Assembly: GCF_009909195.1 (NCBI RefSeq)
Contig: NZ_JAAAMU010000003.1
Span: 434,001-498,000 of the forward strand
Source of the DNA: Paenibacillus sacheonensis
Lineage (GTDB): Bacteria; Bacillota; Bacilli; Paenibacillales; Paenibacillaceae
Direction of reading: 5' to 3'
Length of the DNA: 64,000 nucleotides
Within the stretch, counting starts at the first letter, position 1; the number at the start of each line of letters is the position of its first letter. Of the stretch, positions 34,798 through 45,570 are shown piece after piece. A model generated the notes under the pieces. The model ran no database searches and had not been told where the DNA came from. It worked only from the letters and a program-made list of their open reading frames with translations. Position numbers and translations under genes: made by a program.

Positions 34798-36960
34798 ATG
34801 GAACGCGGCATTTACTTCGATGCATGGTACCGGGATGAACATTGCTTCCACCCGAGCTTGCCGATGCGCAGAACGCAAATGGTAGAAGATCTCAAAGATT
34901 ACGAGGCGACGCTGCTCGTCTGGTCCGCTCTAGGCGGAGGCAGCCTGTCGCTCCCTTATTTGGAAGAAGAGGCGTACGGCGAAGTACCGCAGCGCCTTCG
35001 CGTATATGGCTATATGAACGACCAAGAGTTTATTCGCGAGTGCGACAAGCACGGCATCAAAGTGTTCGGCGTCGTGTTTGAAGTACAAGGCTGGGAGTTC
35101 CCGGCGGAAATCAGCGAAGACGGGACCCAACTGCTAAGCTTGAACATTCTCCGCGGTGAAGGCAACAAGACATGGTACGGGTTGCGCGAGTTCAGCCAGG
35201 ACAAATATCCGAAGCTATTCAAAAAGACGTTCCGCGATTACTTCCCGGATGGTCTTACGAACAGTGCTGGCGAGCCGGTGACCGACCTGTGGGGAGAATG
35301 CGCAGCGCGCAAATGGGACGGCACTGCTGTTCATGCAGCTTGGGTCGAAGTGGTCGGTTATGAGCAAATCTGCTATCAGATGTGCCGCAACAATCCGGTA
35401 TGGCGGGCATATTTGAAGAAGATTATCGAGATTCAAATCGATGCTGGCGTTCACGGCGTCCATCTGGACGAATGCGAGCTGCCGATTACGGCGATTAATT
35501 ACGGCGGCTGCTTCTGCAAGGACTGCATGAAGCCGTTCAGTGCCTATCTGAAAGAACGCCAACAGCTTGGATTGCTGCCGGCCGAGTTTGCCGACATGGA
35601 CTTCGACACGTTCCACTATGGCGAATACATCAAGGCGAACGGCATCGATTTCCCAGGACCGAATCGCGGGGCAATTCCGCTGTTCTCGGACTATTTCCAA
35701 TTCCAGATGAAAATTATGACCGGTTACTTCAAAGAGCTGACCGACCATGTCCGCGCTTACGGCAAGTCCAAAGGACGCGACGTGCTGGTGTCGGGGAATT
35801 TCTTCCACGTTATGCACCAATACATGCCGCTGCAGCCTGAAGTGGACATTATCGCGACAGAGATGCGCAATACGCTGTACCGTCAAGCCTACTGGTACCG
35901 CTATGCGAACGGCTTCGCCGGCGGCAAGCCGATGACGGTCGTCGAGAACCCGTACGGCGGTATCGTACCGGAACTGCTTGAGAATTTGAAGAATGGCCGC
36001 ATGGCAGAGCAATTCCAGCTCATGCTGCTCGAGGCGACGACGTTCGGCTGCAATTTGTCGATTCCATACGGCGGCTGGATGGGGAATACGATCCGCGACG
36101 CGTTCTATGCGCCGAAAGAGCCGACGATGGCGGTGCAGCAGTTCCTCAAGAAGAATGATCACTTGATCTCGAACATCTCCGGAGCTGAGATCGCAGTTAA
36201 CTATAGCTATCCAAGCTACTGGCATCGGGAGAATGATGCCGTAGGCGATGACGGTGACCAAGCGACGATGCTGTCATCCGCGGTAAACAAGGACGTCATC
36301 ATGCCGTTCTGGGATATTATTCGACAGATGAGCAAGCAGCATGTGCCGTATGATGTCATCATCTCGGATGATGGGGAGCTGTTCCAAGACGAATTTACGC
36401 TGGATCGCCTCTCCAAGTACAAATGCCTCGTGCTTCCGGATAATGACATCATGACCGCGAAGCAGCTTTCAACGGTGCTTGAGTATCTAGATGGCGACCG
36501 CAAAGTCGTCGTTTACGGACGACTCGCGAACAACGGCAGCGAAGAAGCACGCGCACTCGCTGCGCGCGTTCTTTCACATCCGGGTACGCAGATCTGCGAG
36601 GAGTCTGACAAGCTGTACGGCTTCATTACAGCCATTCGCGGCATGCTGCCGAACGCTAAGTTCCAGATCGAAGTCGACGGATCACCGGACATCGGAATTA
36701 ACCCGCATGCCCTTGAGAACGGCGGCTTAGCGGTTCATCTTGTGAACTATGGCTTTGACCGCCAGCAGGATTGCGTTGTTCCCGTTACAGCCGCATTCCG
36801 AGTGAGGACACCGCGAGCAGTAACGGAAGTAACGGTCCACACGCTGAACGGTGAAGACCTTCAAGCCGAATGGCGTTACGATGCCGATTCGGATGGCTGC
36901 CTATCCGTACAAATCGCCAAGCTACCGCTATACGCGCTCGTAGAATGCAGGATGGTGTAG
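34798..36960 (+). CDS. putative TIM-barrel glycoside-hydrolase-like protein, unassigned family
   Basis: 720 residues from ATG 34798 (AAAGGAAGG upstream). Frame upstream of this overlaps the oxidase gene and is not coding. The barrel-like N-terminal half has GIYFDAWYRDEHCFHP, IKVFGVVFEVQGWEF and GVHLDECELP (D224, E225), followed by a paired-Cys loop (CFCKDCM) that could bind metal. The C-terminal part has a Rossmann-like and a small beta-sandwich domain as in GH42-like or GHL enzymes. No signal peptide. Family assignment is uncertain and it may be a new glycosidase family. Confidence 0.7.
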   Translation: MERGIYFDAWYRDEHCFHPSLPMRRTQMVEDLKDYEATLLVWSALGGGSLSLPYLEEEAYGEVPQRLRVYGYMNDQEFIRECDKHGIKVFGVVFEVQGWEFPAEISEDGTQLLSLNILRGEGNKTWYGLREFSQDKYPKLFKKTFRDYFPDGLTNSAGEPVTDLWGECAARKWDGTAVHAAWVEVVGYEQICYQMCRNNPVWRAYLKKIIEIQIDAGVHGVHLDECELPITAINYGGCFCKDCMKPFSAYLKERQQLGLLPAEFADMDFDTFHYGEYIKANGIDFPGPNRGAIPLFSDYFQFQMKIMTGYFKELTDHVRAYGKSKGRDVLVSGNFFHVMHQYMPLQPEVDIIATEMRNTLYRQAYWYRYANGFAGGKPMTVVENPYGGIVPELLENLKNGRMAEQFQLMLLEATTFGCNLSIPYGGWMGNTIRDAFYAPKEPTMAVQQFLKKNDHLISNISGAEIAVNYSYPSYWHRENDAVGDDGDQATMLSSAVNKDVIMPFWDIIRQMSKQHVPYDVIISDDGELFQDEFTLDRLSKYKCLVLPDNDIMTAKQLSTVLEYLDGDRKVVVYGRLANNGSEEARALAARVLSHPGTQICEESDKLYGFITAIRGMLPNAKFQIEVDGSPDIGINPHALENGGLAVHLVNYGFDRQQDCVVPVTAAFRVRTPRAVTEVTVHTLNGEDLQAEWRYDADSDGCLSVQIAKLPLYALVECRMV

Positions 36961-36963
36961 CCG

Positions 36964-38377
<1,414 letters not shown>

Positions 38378-38417
38378 TAACCTTAAAGTCCACTCCCCGC
38401 GATGAAGGTGGGATACG

Positions 38418-39437
38418 ATGAAAGCGACCATTAAGGAAGTAGCCAAAGAAGCGGGAGTGTCGATTTCGACGGTCTCACGCGTGCTCAATGGCAGAGACAG
38501 AGTAAGCCGCCATACGATTAATCGTGTGCGGGAAGTTATCGAACGTCTGCAATTTCAGCCGGACTTCGTCGCGCGCACTATGATTATGAAGAAGACGAGC
38601 ACGATTGGTCTCGTCGTTCCCCAGCTATCCAATGAATATTGGGCTTTCATATCCGAAGTGATTCAAGATGAGCTTTGGGCGCATGGGTATACGACGCTTA
38701 TTTGCTCGACGGATAATGAACCGGAGAAAGACAGCGCGTATTTGAAAATGTGCCTCGAGCGTCGAATGGATGGCGTCATCTACTGCTCCTCTCCGCACTA
38801 CAGCTCGGAAACGAACGAACAGATCGACGCGCTGAAGGCAGCGGGCGTTCCTATTGTCTCGCTTGACCCGAGTATATTGGGCGTAAGCTGCGTTGTCGGT
38901 GATCATATGCAAGGCACGCTTACAGCGGTTGGGCATTTGATCCAGTGCGGCTATAGCCGTATCGCTTATATCGGAGGACCGGCGGTTTCGATCGAGCGCG
39001 AGTTTGGTTACCGCAAGGCGCTTATGATGTATGGCTATCAAGTGGATGAAAGACTGATTCGGCTAGTAAAGGGCCAGTCGTTTGCGGACGGCTACGAGGG
39101 GCTGCAATCGCTTCTATCGACAGGCATTTCGTTCGATGCACTGTTCTGCGGCAATGATCTGCTTGCTTTCGGTGCGATAAAGGCGATGGAAGAAGTGGGC
39201 ATCCGTGTACCGGACGACGTTGGCGTTATTGGATTTGACGATATTTTCTCGGCGCGGCTGTTCAAGCCGGCACTGACGACCGTGAGACAACCGATTCAGG
39301 ACATCGGCCAAGAGCTCGTTAATCTGCTGCTTCTGGCACTGGAGACAGAGCCGGAACGGCGTACGGTACGCAAAATCGTCATACCGACGGAGCTTATTAT
39401 CCGGGAAAGCTCGGGCAGCGGACCCAAAAAAAGATAG
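38418..39437 (+). CDS. LacI-family transcriptional repressor
   Basis: 339 residues. N-terminal HTH ([22 protein letters not shown]) and hinge, then a periplasmic-binding-protein-like effector domain ([35 protein letters not shown]). It lies in the middle of locus B, same strand. The AAACG-type palindromes at about 23665, 23701, 26235 and 27117 are plausible targets, so it may shut the transport operon off without substrate. Confidence 0.92.
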   Translation: MKATIKEVAKEAGVSISTVSRVLNGRDRVSRHTINRVREVIERLQFQPDFVARTMIMKKTSTIGLVVPQLSNEYWAFISEVIQDELWAHGYTTLICSTDNEPEKDSAYLKMCLERRMDGVIYCSSPHYSSETNEQIDALKAAGVPIVSLDPSILGVSCVVGDHMQGTLTAVGHLIQCGYSRIAYIGGPAVSIEREFGYRKALMMYGYQVDERLIRLVKGQSFADGYEGLQSLLSTGISFDALFCGNDLLAFGAIKAMEEVGIRVPDDVGVIGFDDIFSARLFKPALTTVRQPIQDIGQELVNLLLLALETEPERRTVRKIVIPTELIIRESSGSGPKKR

Positions 39438-39523
39438 CAAAAATACTGTCTTATTTGAATGCCGAATGCCGCCTCGCGAACAGCGTGTGCGGTATTCGTT
39501 TCATAAAAGGGGAGCGTGATCGG

Positions 39524-40585
39524 ATGAAGACGATTAAAGTTGGAGTCGTAGGCATTGGGGCAATTGCGCATATCTTTCATCTGCCTAATTATAAGAACCA
39601 TCCGCAAGTGGAACTTGCTGCAGTAGCCGACATTGATTTCGGACGCGCGCAGCAAGCGGCTGAGCAATGGGGAGCAGTGGCTTATGAATCTGCGGAAGCG
39701 ATGTTTCGGGAAGCCGGACTTGATGCGGTGAGCATCTGTACGTTTAACAAAAGCCATGCGGAGCTCGCTATTGCGGCACTTGAGACGGGGCTCGATGTGC
39801 TCGTGGAGAAGCCGATGACGGCAACTGCCGAGGAGGCGGCGCGACTCGTCGAAACGGCAGAGCGGACGGGGCGCATACTGATGGTCGGCATGAGCAGCCG
39901 CTATCGCCATGATGTTCGCGCGCTGAAAGGCATTGCGGAGTCGGGCGAGCTTGGCGATATTTATTTTGCCAAAGCAAGAATCATTCGCCGTCGCGGCGTG
40001 CCGAAAGGCTGGTTTACATCGAAGGAGCTGTCTGGCGGCGGACCAATGATGGATATCGGCGTTCATGCGCTTGATGCGGCGTGGTGGCTAATGGGGATGC
40101 CGGATCCGGACAATGTACTCGGCAAGCTGTTCCACCGGATTGCACCGTACGAAACGAAGGTGAATGGCTTCTACGAGGCAGCATCGGTGGATAACAAAAC
40201 CGAGGAAATCTATGACGTTGAAGATTTCGGTACGGCATATATTACGTTCGCGAATGGCGCGGCATTGACGGTCGAGGCGAGCTGGGCAGCCAACGGAGCG
40301 CAGGATGATGCGATGAAGATTGAGCTGTACGGCACGAAGGGGGGCGCAAGTCTGGATCCGCTGTTCCTCTTTAAGGAGTCGAATCTCGTACCCGTTGAAA
40401 GCAGTTTGAAAGTGGAAAGCAACGACTATTACAAAGAAGAAATTGATCATTTTATCCAGTGCGTCATTCACCGTGAACAGCCGGTTTCGGATGCTCGCCA
40501 AGGGCTGACGATTATGCGGATATTGGATGCGATTCGAGTTTCTTCCGAAACGAACGGTGCTGCGAAAGCAGCGAGCGTGGAGTAA
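39524..40585 (+). CDS. Gfo/Idh/MocA-family oxidoreductase
   Basis: 353 residues from ATG 39524 (AAGGGGAG upstream); a longer frame from 39455 has no ribosome site. Rossmann GIGAIAHIFHLP, catalytic-Lys motif VEKPMTA and substrate-domain MDIGVHALDAAWW with the catalytic His. It resembles the 30353 enzyme at the N-terminus. Its stop overlaps the ROK kinase start (TAATG). Confidence 0.9.
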   Translation: MKTIKVGVVGIGAIAHIFHLPNYKNHPQVELAAVADIDFGRAQQAAEQWGAVAYESAEAMFREAGLDAVSICTFNKSHAELAIAALETGLDVLVEKPMTATAEEAARLVETAERTGRILMVGMSSRYRHDVRALKGIAESGELGDIYFAKARIIRRRGVPKGWFTSKELSGGGPMMDIGVHALDAAWWLMGMPDPDNVLGKLFHRIAPYETKVNGFYEAASVDNKTEEIYDVEDFGTAYITFANGAALTVEASWAANGAQDDAMKIELYGTKGGASLDPLFLFKESNLVPVESSLKVESNDYYKEEIDHFIQCVIHREQPVSDARQGLTIMRILDAIRVSSETNGAAKAASVE

Positions 40586-41529
40586 TGAGCCGCATCTATG
40601 CAGGCGTTGATGTCGGCGGGACAGGGACGGTAATCGGCCTGTTCGACGAACAGCGCCATTTACTTGTCAAAGTGCAGCTCGATACGCTCGGCAGCAATCG
40701 GGAACGGTTTGGAAATGCAGATGCGTATACAAGGATGGTTGCTCAGCATATACGGGATGCAGTAGCGAGACTGCCGGGAGATCCGGCGACGCTCGTCGCG
40801 GCAGGCTTCGGTATTCCGGGTCAAGTGAACCCGGAGGATGGCGTCGTATCGGATGCGACGAATCTAGGCTGGAGGCATGTTCCTTTTGCGTGGATGATGG
40901 GGGATCTTCTTCAGGTCCCCGTTCGGATCGACCACGATGTTCGCACGTTCGCGAAGGGCGAGCTTATGGCTGGTGCCGCTCAAGGGCGAAGTCACGCGAT
41001 ATGCCTGACAATCGGGACGGGCATCGCCGCTGCGATCGCGATAGATGGAAAACTCGTCCGCGGCGGCCATAACCTCGCTGGCGAGATCGGTCATGATGTC
41101 GTGACTGGCTTGACGCGCCAATGCCCTTGCGGGAAGATCGGCTGCCTCGAGACCGTCGTCTCAGGTCCAGGCATCTCGCGCCTTGCTGCTGCAGCCGGAT
41201 TGACCAGCTGGCAGAACGAAGGGGGGATCCCAACGGCTGAGGATGTGGCCCGGCATTGCTCGGACCTTAACGAGCAAGCGCTCGGTATTTATCGTTACGC
41301 TGCTGAACTTTTGGCGGAAAAGCTGGAAACGGCTGTTGCGCTGCTGGATCCTGAAGTAATTGTCATCGGAGGCGGTGTCGCGAAGGCAGGGGAGCCGTTT
41401 CTCGGGCCAATTCGGGAACGACTGCATGATCGGTTTCCGTGGCTGAGAGGCAAGCTGTCTGTCATGCATGCAGAGCTAGGAGACGAGGCGGCATTGATTG
41501 GCGCTTTTCATCATGCATATGAAGCTTAG
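40585..41529 (+). CDS. ROK-family sugar kinase
   Basis: 314 residues. ATP-binding DVGGTGTVIGLF at the N-terminus, a catalytic Asp in RIDHDVRTFAKGE, and the ROK zinc motif CPCGKIGCLE (about 180-189). No HTH, so it is a kinase, not a repressor. It probably phosphorylates glucose, N-acetylglucosamine or a related sugar at C6, making the substrate for the deacetylase next door. Confidence 0.92.
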   Translation: MSRIYAGVDVGGTGTVIGLFDEQRHLLVKVQLDTLGSNRERFGNADAYTRMVAQHIRDAVARLPGDPATLVAAGFGIPGQVNPEDGVVSDATNLGWRHVPFAWMMGDLLQVPVRIDHDVRTFAKGELMAGAAQGRSHAICLTIGTGIAAAIAIDGKLVRGGHNLAGEIGHDVVTGLTRQCPCGKIGCLETVVSGPGISRLAAAAGLTSWQNEGGIPTAEDVARHCSDLNEQALGIYRYAAELLAEKLETAVALLDPEVIVIGGGVAKAGEPFLGPIRERLHDRFPWLRGKLSVMHAELGDEAALIGAFHHAYEA

Positions 41530-41548
41530 AAAAGGAGCTGCGAATGGC

Positions 41549-42727
41549 TTGGACTTGGCAACGACGGCTTATGTGAATGCGGAGTTATATACTGGCTATG
41601 AGCTGATTCGTGGCGGTGGATTTATAGCAGCAGGAGACGGAGCGATCGTGTCTGTCGGCAGCCCGAGTTTGATAGAGTCAGAATTGGCAAAAGCAGATCG
41701 AATCATAGATTTGGATGGCAAAATCGTTCTGCCCGGCTTCGTCGATGTCCACGTGCATGGCGGAGGCGGCTATGATCTGCTGCGAGGTGAGCCGGAGGAC
41801 TATCGCGGTGCGGCGAGATTCCATGCCTCGCACGGTACGACTGCAATGCTTGCAACGACCGGCGGGGCGCCTGAGCGGACAACCCTTGGGATACTGCTCC
41901 ATGCGCTGCAAGCTCAGACAGATAGGACATATGACGGTGCCGACTATATCGGCGTCCACTTGGAAGGCCCGTTTCTGAACCCGGTCCGTAAGGGCGCGTT
42001 CGACGAGTCGCTGCTCCATCCGCCGGATCAGGGCGAGATAGAGCGGTATATCGAGGCTTCCGGCGGTACGATTCGCCTCATTACGGTCGCTCCCGAGCTG
42101 GCTGGCGGCGAACCATTCGTAAAGTGGCTGACCGCTCAAGGCATCCGCGTTTCGATTGGGCATTCGAATGCTACCTATGAACAGGCGCTTCAGGCAATCG
42201 AGTGGGGCGCGTGTCATACAACCCATCATTTTAACGGGATGAGTCCCTTTCATCATCGCGATCCGGGCGTTGCAGGGGCGGGGATGACGCAGACGAGCTT
42301 GACGACGGAGCTGATTGCCGATGGCATTCATGTTCATCCGGCGGCAGTGCGATTCTTATTCGACCTGAAAGGCACATGGAATGTATGCGTCATTACGGAC
42401 GCGGTTTTCCAAGCGGGCCTGCCTGACGGCGATTACGGAGAAACGGTCGTTTCTGAAGGCAAAATCTACATGAAAGGGACCGAGACGCTGGCAGGCAGCT
42501 CGGCTACGATGCTCCATTCGCTGCGCCGCGTGCTGGACTATACCGGGCGCACGCTCGGTAACGTGCTTCCGTCCTTTACCATCGTTCCGGCACGAGAAGC
42601 GGGAGCGGATAAGCGCAAAGGCTCGCTCTCTGCAGGGCTTGATGCGGACTTTCTCATTTTGGACGATCAACTGACTTTATTAGAGACGTATGTCCGAGGG
42701 CACCGCGTCTATAAGAAGGAGAAATGA
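41549..42727 (+). CDS. nagA: N-acetylglucosamine-6-phosphate deacetylase
   Basis: 392 residues from TTG 41549, which has AAAAGGAG upstream; ATG 41513 inside the kinase gene is an alternative. Metal and active-site residues are in place: HVHGGGGYD, HLEGPFLNP (Glu), GHSNATYE, THHFNGM and catalytic Asp in TDAVFQAGLPDG. The enzyme removes acetate from an N-acetylhexosamine 6-phosphate. No nagB deaminase is in the window, so further steps rely on other enzymes or on genes elsewhere. Confidence 0.9.
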   Translation: MDLATTAYVNAELYTGYELIRGGGFIAAGDGAIVSVGSPSLIESELAKADRIIDLDGKIVLPGFVDVHVHGGGGYDLLRGEPEDYRGAARFHASHGTTAMLATTGGAPERTTLGILLHALQAQTDRTYDGADYIGVHLEGPFLNPVRKGAFDESLLHPPDQGEIERYIEASGGTIRLITVAPELAGGEPFVKWLTAQGIRVSIGHSNATYEQALQAIEWGACHTTHHFNGMSPFHHRDPGVAGAGMTQTSLTTELIADGIHVHPAAVRFLFDLKGTWNVCVITDAVFQAGLPDGDYGETVVSEGKIYMKGTETLAGSSATMLHSLRRVLDYTGRTLGNVLPSFTIVPAREAGADKRKGSLSAGLDADFLILDDQLTLLETYVRGHRVYKKEK

Positions 42728-42731
42728 ACCT

Positions 42732-43709
42732 ATGCTTAAGATCGGCATCATTGGCGCGGGCATGATGGGAGGAACGCATGCGTCCACATATGCGAATATC
42801 TACGGCGTGGAGCTTGTCGGCGTGGCTGATGAAAGAGTAGAAGCGGCTCAGAGGCTGGCTGCTGAGCATGAGGCTAGAAGCTATGGTTCTATTGAGGAGC
42901 TTATTCAGGTCGAGAATCCGGATATCATCGATATTTGCTTGCCTACTGATTTGCATAAGGCGCATGTCTTATATGCGGCTTCTTGCGGGAAGCATGTTTT
43001 CTGCGAGAAACCGATTGCGATGTCGGTCGAGGATGCGCTCGAAATGACTGAAGCTTGCAGCGCGGCCGGAGTTACGTTCATGATCGGTCATGCGCTGCGT
43101 TTCTCTCCGGACTATCAGATGGCGAAAGAAATTGTAGAAGAAGGGAAGCTTGGCACCATCGGCACGGTGCGGATGATTCGTGAAGGTGCTCCGCCTGGAT
43201 GGTCGGCATGGTTTAAGGATAAGTCCCGATCCGGCGGCGTCATTGTCGATCTCGGCATTCATGAGCTGGATTGGCTCCGCTCTACATTCGGCGAGCCACT
43301 GCGGGTTTATGCCAAGATTGCGGAAGAGGGGCTCCCCGGCGAGCATGCCTTCGTCTCGATTCGGATGAAGAGCGGCGTCATCGCGCATCTGACGGCGAGC
43401 TGGGCGCTGCCGGACGGATTCCGTTCCTTCCTTGAGCTTGCGGGAACCGAAGGTCTAATGAAGCTGGATTCGGATGATCATAAGCCGATTGCCGTTACAC
43501 GCAGGGGTGCAGGTGCAGAGCTGCCGTCGTCATCGTGGGAGAGTCCGCTGAACCGTTCTCCTTACGAGATTGAGCTTCGGCATTTTGTCGATTGTGTTCG
43601 CACGGGAACCGAGCCGCTCGTTACGGGTACAGATGCTGCGAAGTCACTCGAGCTGGCGCTTGCGGCCCTTCGATCCGCACAAACTGGCGAAGTTGTCACA
43701 TTCGAATAG
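42732..43709 (+). CDS. Gfo/Idh/MocA-family oxidoreductase
   Basis: 325 residues from ATG 42732, following AAGGAG near the NagA stop. Rossmann GIIGAGMMGGTHA, EKP motif (FCEKPIAMS) and VDLGIHELDWL with the catalytic His. Third family member in locus B. It has low similarity to the other three outside motifs, arguing for a different substrate. Confidence 0.9.
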   Translation: MLKIGIIGAGMMGGTHASTYANIYGVELVGVADERVEAAQRLAAEHEARSYGSIEELIQVENPDIIDICLPTDLHKAHVLYAASCGKHVFCEKPIAMSVEDALEMTEACSAAGVTFMIGHALRFSPDYQMAKEIVEEGKLGTIGTVRMIREGAPPGWSAWFKDKSRSGGVIVDLGIHELDWLRSTFGEPLRVYAKIAEEGLPGEHAFVSIRMKSGVIAHLTASWALPDGFRSFLELAGTEGLMKLDSDDHKPIAVTRRGAGAELPSSSWESPLNRSPYEIELRHFVDCVRTGTEPLVTGTDAAKSLELALAALRSAQTGEVVTFE

Positions 43710-43726
43710 AGGAGGAAGACAAACGG

Positions 43727-44710
43727 ATGAGAATCGGAATTATCAGCTTCGCTCATATGCATGCTTGGTCTTACGCGCATGCGATTAAGCGCAATCCGCA
43801 TGCCGAGCTAGTCGGTATCGCCGACGATGACGCGGAACGCGGTCAACGTATGACAGCGGAGTTCGGCACAGCGTGGTTCGCGTCTGAGGATGAACTCATT
43901 GCGTCCGTGGATGCAGTTATCGTCTGCTCGGAGAATAGCAAGCACGCCGCATATACAATTGCAGCAGCGAAGCAGGGCAAGCATATCCTATGCGAGAAGC
44001 CAATCGCCACCAATGTAGAGGATGCCAAAGCGATGATTGCTGCCGCTGAAGAGGCTGACGTACAGCTTATGATCGCCTTCCCGTGCAGATTCAGCACGGT
44101 AGCGCAGCGGATGAAAGAGCGTATTGCATCCGGCGAGCTCGGCTCTATTGTCGCCTTCGGAGGAACGAATCGAGGCTCGATGCCATGGGGCTGGTTCGCA
44201 GACAAGCAGCTGGCGGGCGGCGGTGCCGTTATGGATCATACCGTTCACGTGCTCGATGTAATGCGCTGGTATATGCCAGGCGCCGAGGTGACGGAGGTAT
44301 ACGCAGAAGTCGATAATCGATTCCATGTTGATGCGGGAATTGACGATTGCGGACTGCTCACGTTCTCTTTTGACAACGGCGTTATTGCTTCACTCGATCC
44401 TTCTTGGTCACGACCTCGCTCGAATCCGGTTTGGGGTGATTTAACGCTGGATCTTGTTGGTACAGAGGGAAGCGCGAAAGTTGACCTCTATAAACAGAAT
44501 ATGACGCTTCACTCCGATGATACGCTGAAGACGACGGCGCCGTTCTGGGGAGATAATCCGGACCAAGGGCTTATCGATCATTTCGTAAGCTGCGTCATCT
44601 CGGGAAATCCTGTCTCCGTGACGGGGACGGATGGATTACGTGCACTCGAAGTTGCGCTTGCGGCATATAAGTCTGCTGAGTTAAAAACACCGGTTTTTTT
44701 AAACGCGTAA
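43727..44710 (+). CDS. Gfo/Idh/MocA-family oxidoreductase
   Basis: 327 residues from ATG 43727 (GGAGGAAG upstream). The Rossmann loop is unusual: GIISFAHMHAWSYA in place of the canonical GxGxxG, though CEKPIATN and MDHTVHVLDVMRW are normal. The altered loop suggests a changed cofactor preference or binding mode. Last gene of locus B, followed by a terminator. Confidence 0.88.
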   Translation: MRIGIISFAHMHAWSYAHAIKRNPHAELVGIADDDAERGQRMTAEFGTAWFASEDELIASVDAVIVCSENSKHAAYTIAAAKQGKHILCEKPIATNVEDAKAMIAAAEEADVQLMIAFPCRFSTVAQRMKERIASGELGSIVAFGGTNRGSMPWGWFADKQLAGGGAVMDHTVHVLDVMRWYMPGAEVTEVYAEVDNRFHVDAGIDDCGLLTFSFDNGVIASLDPSWSRPRSNPVWGDLTLDLVGTEGSAKVDLYKQNMTLHSDDTLKTTAPFWGDNPDQGLIDHFVSCVISGNPVSVTGTDGLRALEVALAAYKSAELKTPVFLNA

Positions 44711-44730
44711 TCATGACCAACCGAACAATG

Positions 44731-44766
44731 AAGGGAAGAGCACCGTTACTCTTCCCTTCGAATTAT
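44731..44766 (+). terminator. terminator of locus B
   Basis: AAGGGAAGAG (44731-44740) pairs with CTCTTCCCTT (44749-44758), followed by an AT-rich tail ending in TTTT. Confidence 0.85.
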
Positions 44767-44877
44767 TTTGCTATTCTTAATCTCCGTAACCTCGAAGGTG
44801 TATATCCTCCCGCCATGGTCAGCCGTAATAATATCTCCTGCTCGTATTCCAAGTGAATTAATAGGGGGATTGCTCAT
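44746..44877 (-). CDS. small 43-residue protein, unknown function
   Basis: ATG 44877-44875 opens a frame beginning MSNPPINSLGIRAGDIITAD and ending IIRREE. The pattern looks like a small beta-barrel (SH3/KOW-like). GAGGAG lies 13 bases upstream, somewhat far. Its 3' end runs through the locus B terminator hairpin. No family is recognised. Confidence 0.4.
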   Translation of the reverse strand: MSNPPINSLGIRAGDIITADHGGRIYTFEVTEIKNSKIIRREE

Positions 44878-45077
44878 ACATGCTTCGTGTCTCCTCGGTC
44901 GATATGAGGTCGAATTCGCCGTAAATTGCCCGAACCAATTTCTTTCAACGTGGGTTAATAATGACAAGTTTACTATAAAGAAGCGATAGTAGAAGAGAGG
45001 AAAAAAGCAAATCAAAACTAGAAAGTGTAGGGTAGTAAAATAAGTGTCACTTCTTCTCAATTGTGCTAAATTCGTTC

Positions 45078-45103
45078 AGACTGCCTGTGGGGCGGTCTTT
45101 TTT
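45078..45103 (+). terminator. orphan rho-independent terminator
   Basis: AGACTGCC (45078-45085) and GGCGGTCT (45091-45098) with a T6 run. No plus-strand gene precedes it after the locus B terminator, so it may end a small RNA or catch read-through. Confidence 0.8.
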
Positions 45104-45570
45104 ATTTGCATTTGCTCATTAGATAAAGAGAAACTTGGTTAGATAATTAGGGGCTATGATTTTGTGTGTATTTATTCAAATGTTGTATTTAGGTGTGTGA
45201 ATTTCTAATTTATCCTGAAACGAGAGCAGTTCTCGTTTGTATTCGGGATAATGGTGAAATAACACCAACGGAGAGACGCGGTTTCGCAGTCCTATTGTTA
45301 CAATTATTTATGAAAGATAACACCTGTTTTTGTGGGTTGGTGCCATAATAACTGAGAACGTTTAAAGAGTTTCTGATCGTGAATTTTCAGGCATACAGCA
45401 TGAAACGAATAAAAATCACCGGATTCCCTCAACCAGGTGGTCACACATTAATAGCGTTTCATCGATCATACGCATGATTGATTTAATAGTTTTGTAATCA
45501 TTCTGTTCTGCCGGATACGATATAATCACAGCAAGGCAGAAATCGATCGGCAGCAACGGAGGGTTGAGCT
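45104..45570. other. intergenic region with repeat copy and promoter
   Basis: Contains an inverted repeat CGAGAGCAGTTCTCG-like hairpin near 45221-45236, the dispersed repeat at 45261-45327, and a -10 box TATAAT at 45521-45526 for the two-component genes. No gene seen. Confidence 0.5.
45261..45342. repeat. dispersed intergenic repeat, copy 2
   Basis: Matches 18511-18577. Here the repeat is bracketed by CACCAAC (45263-45269) and GTTGGTG (45336-45342), so the 80 bases could fold as one hairpin. Copy 1 lacks the right arm. Confidence 0.6.

Noticed and set aside
43592-43726. 45-codon extension of the last Gfo/Idh gene
   Set aside because: It overlaps the preceding oxidoreductase in another frame; the real Rossmann start is at 43727.
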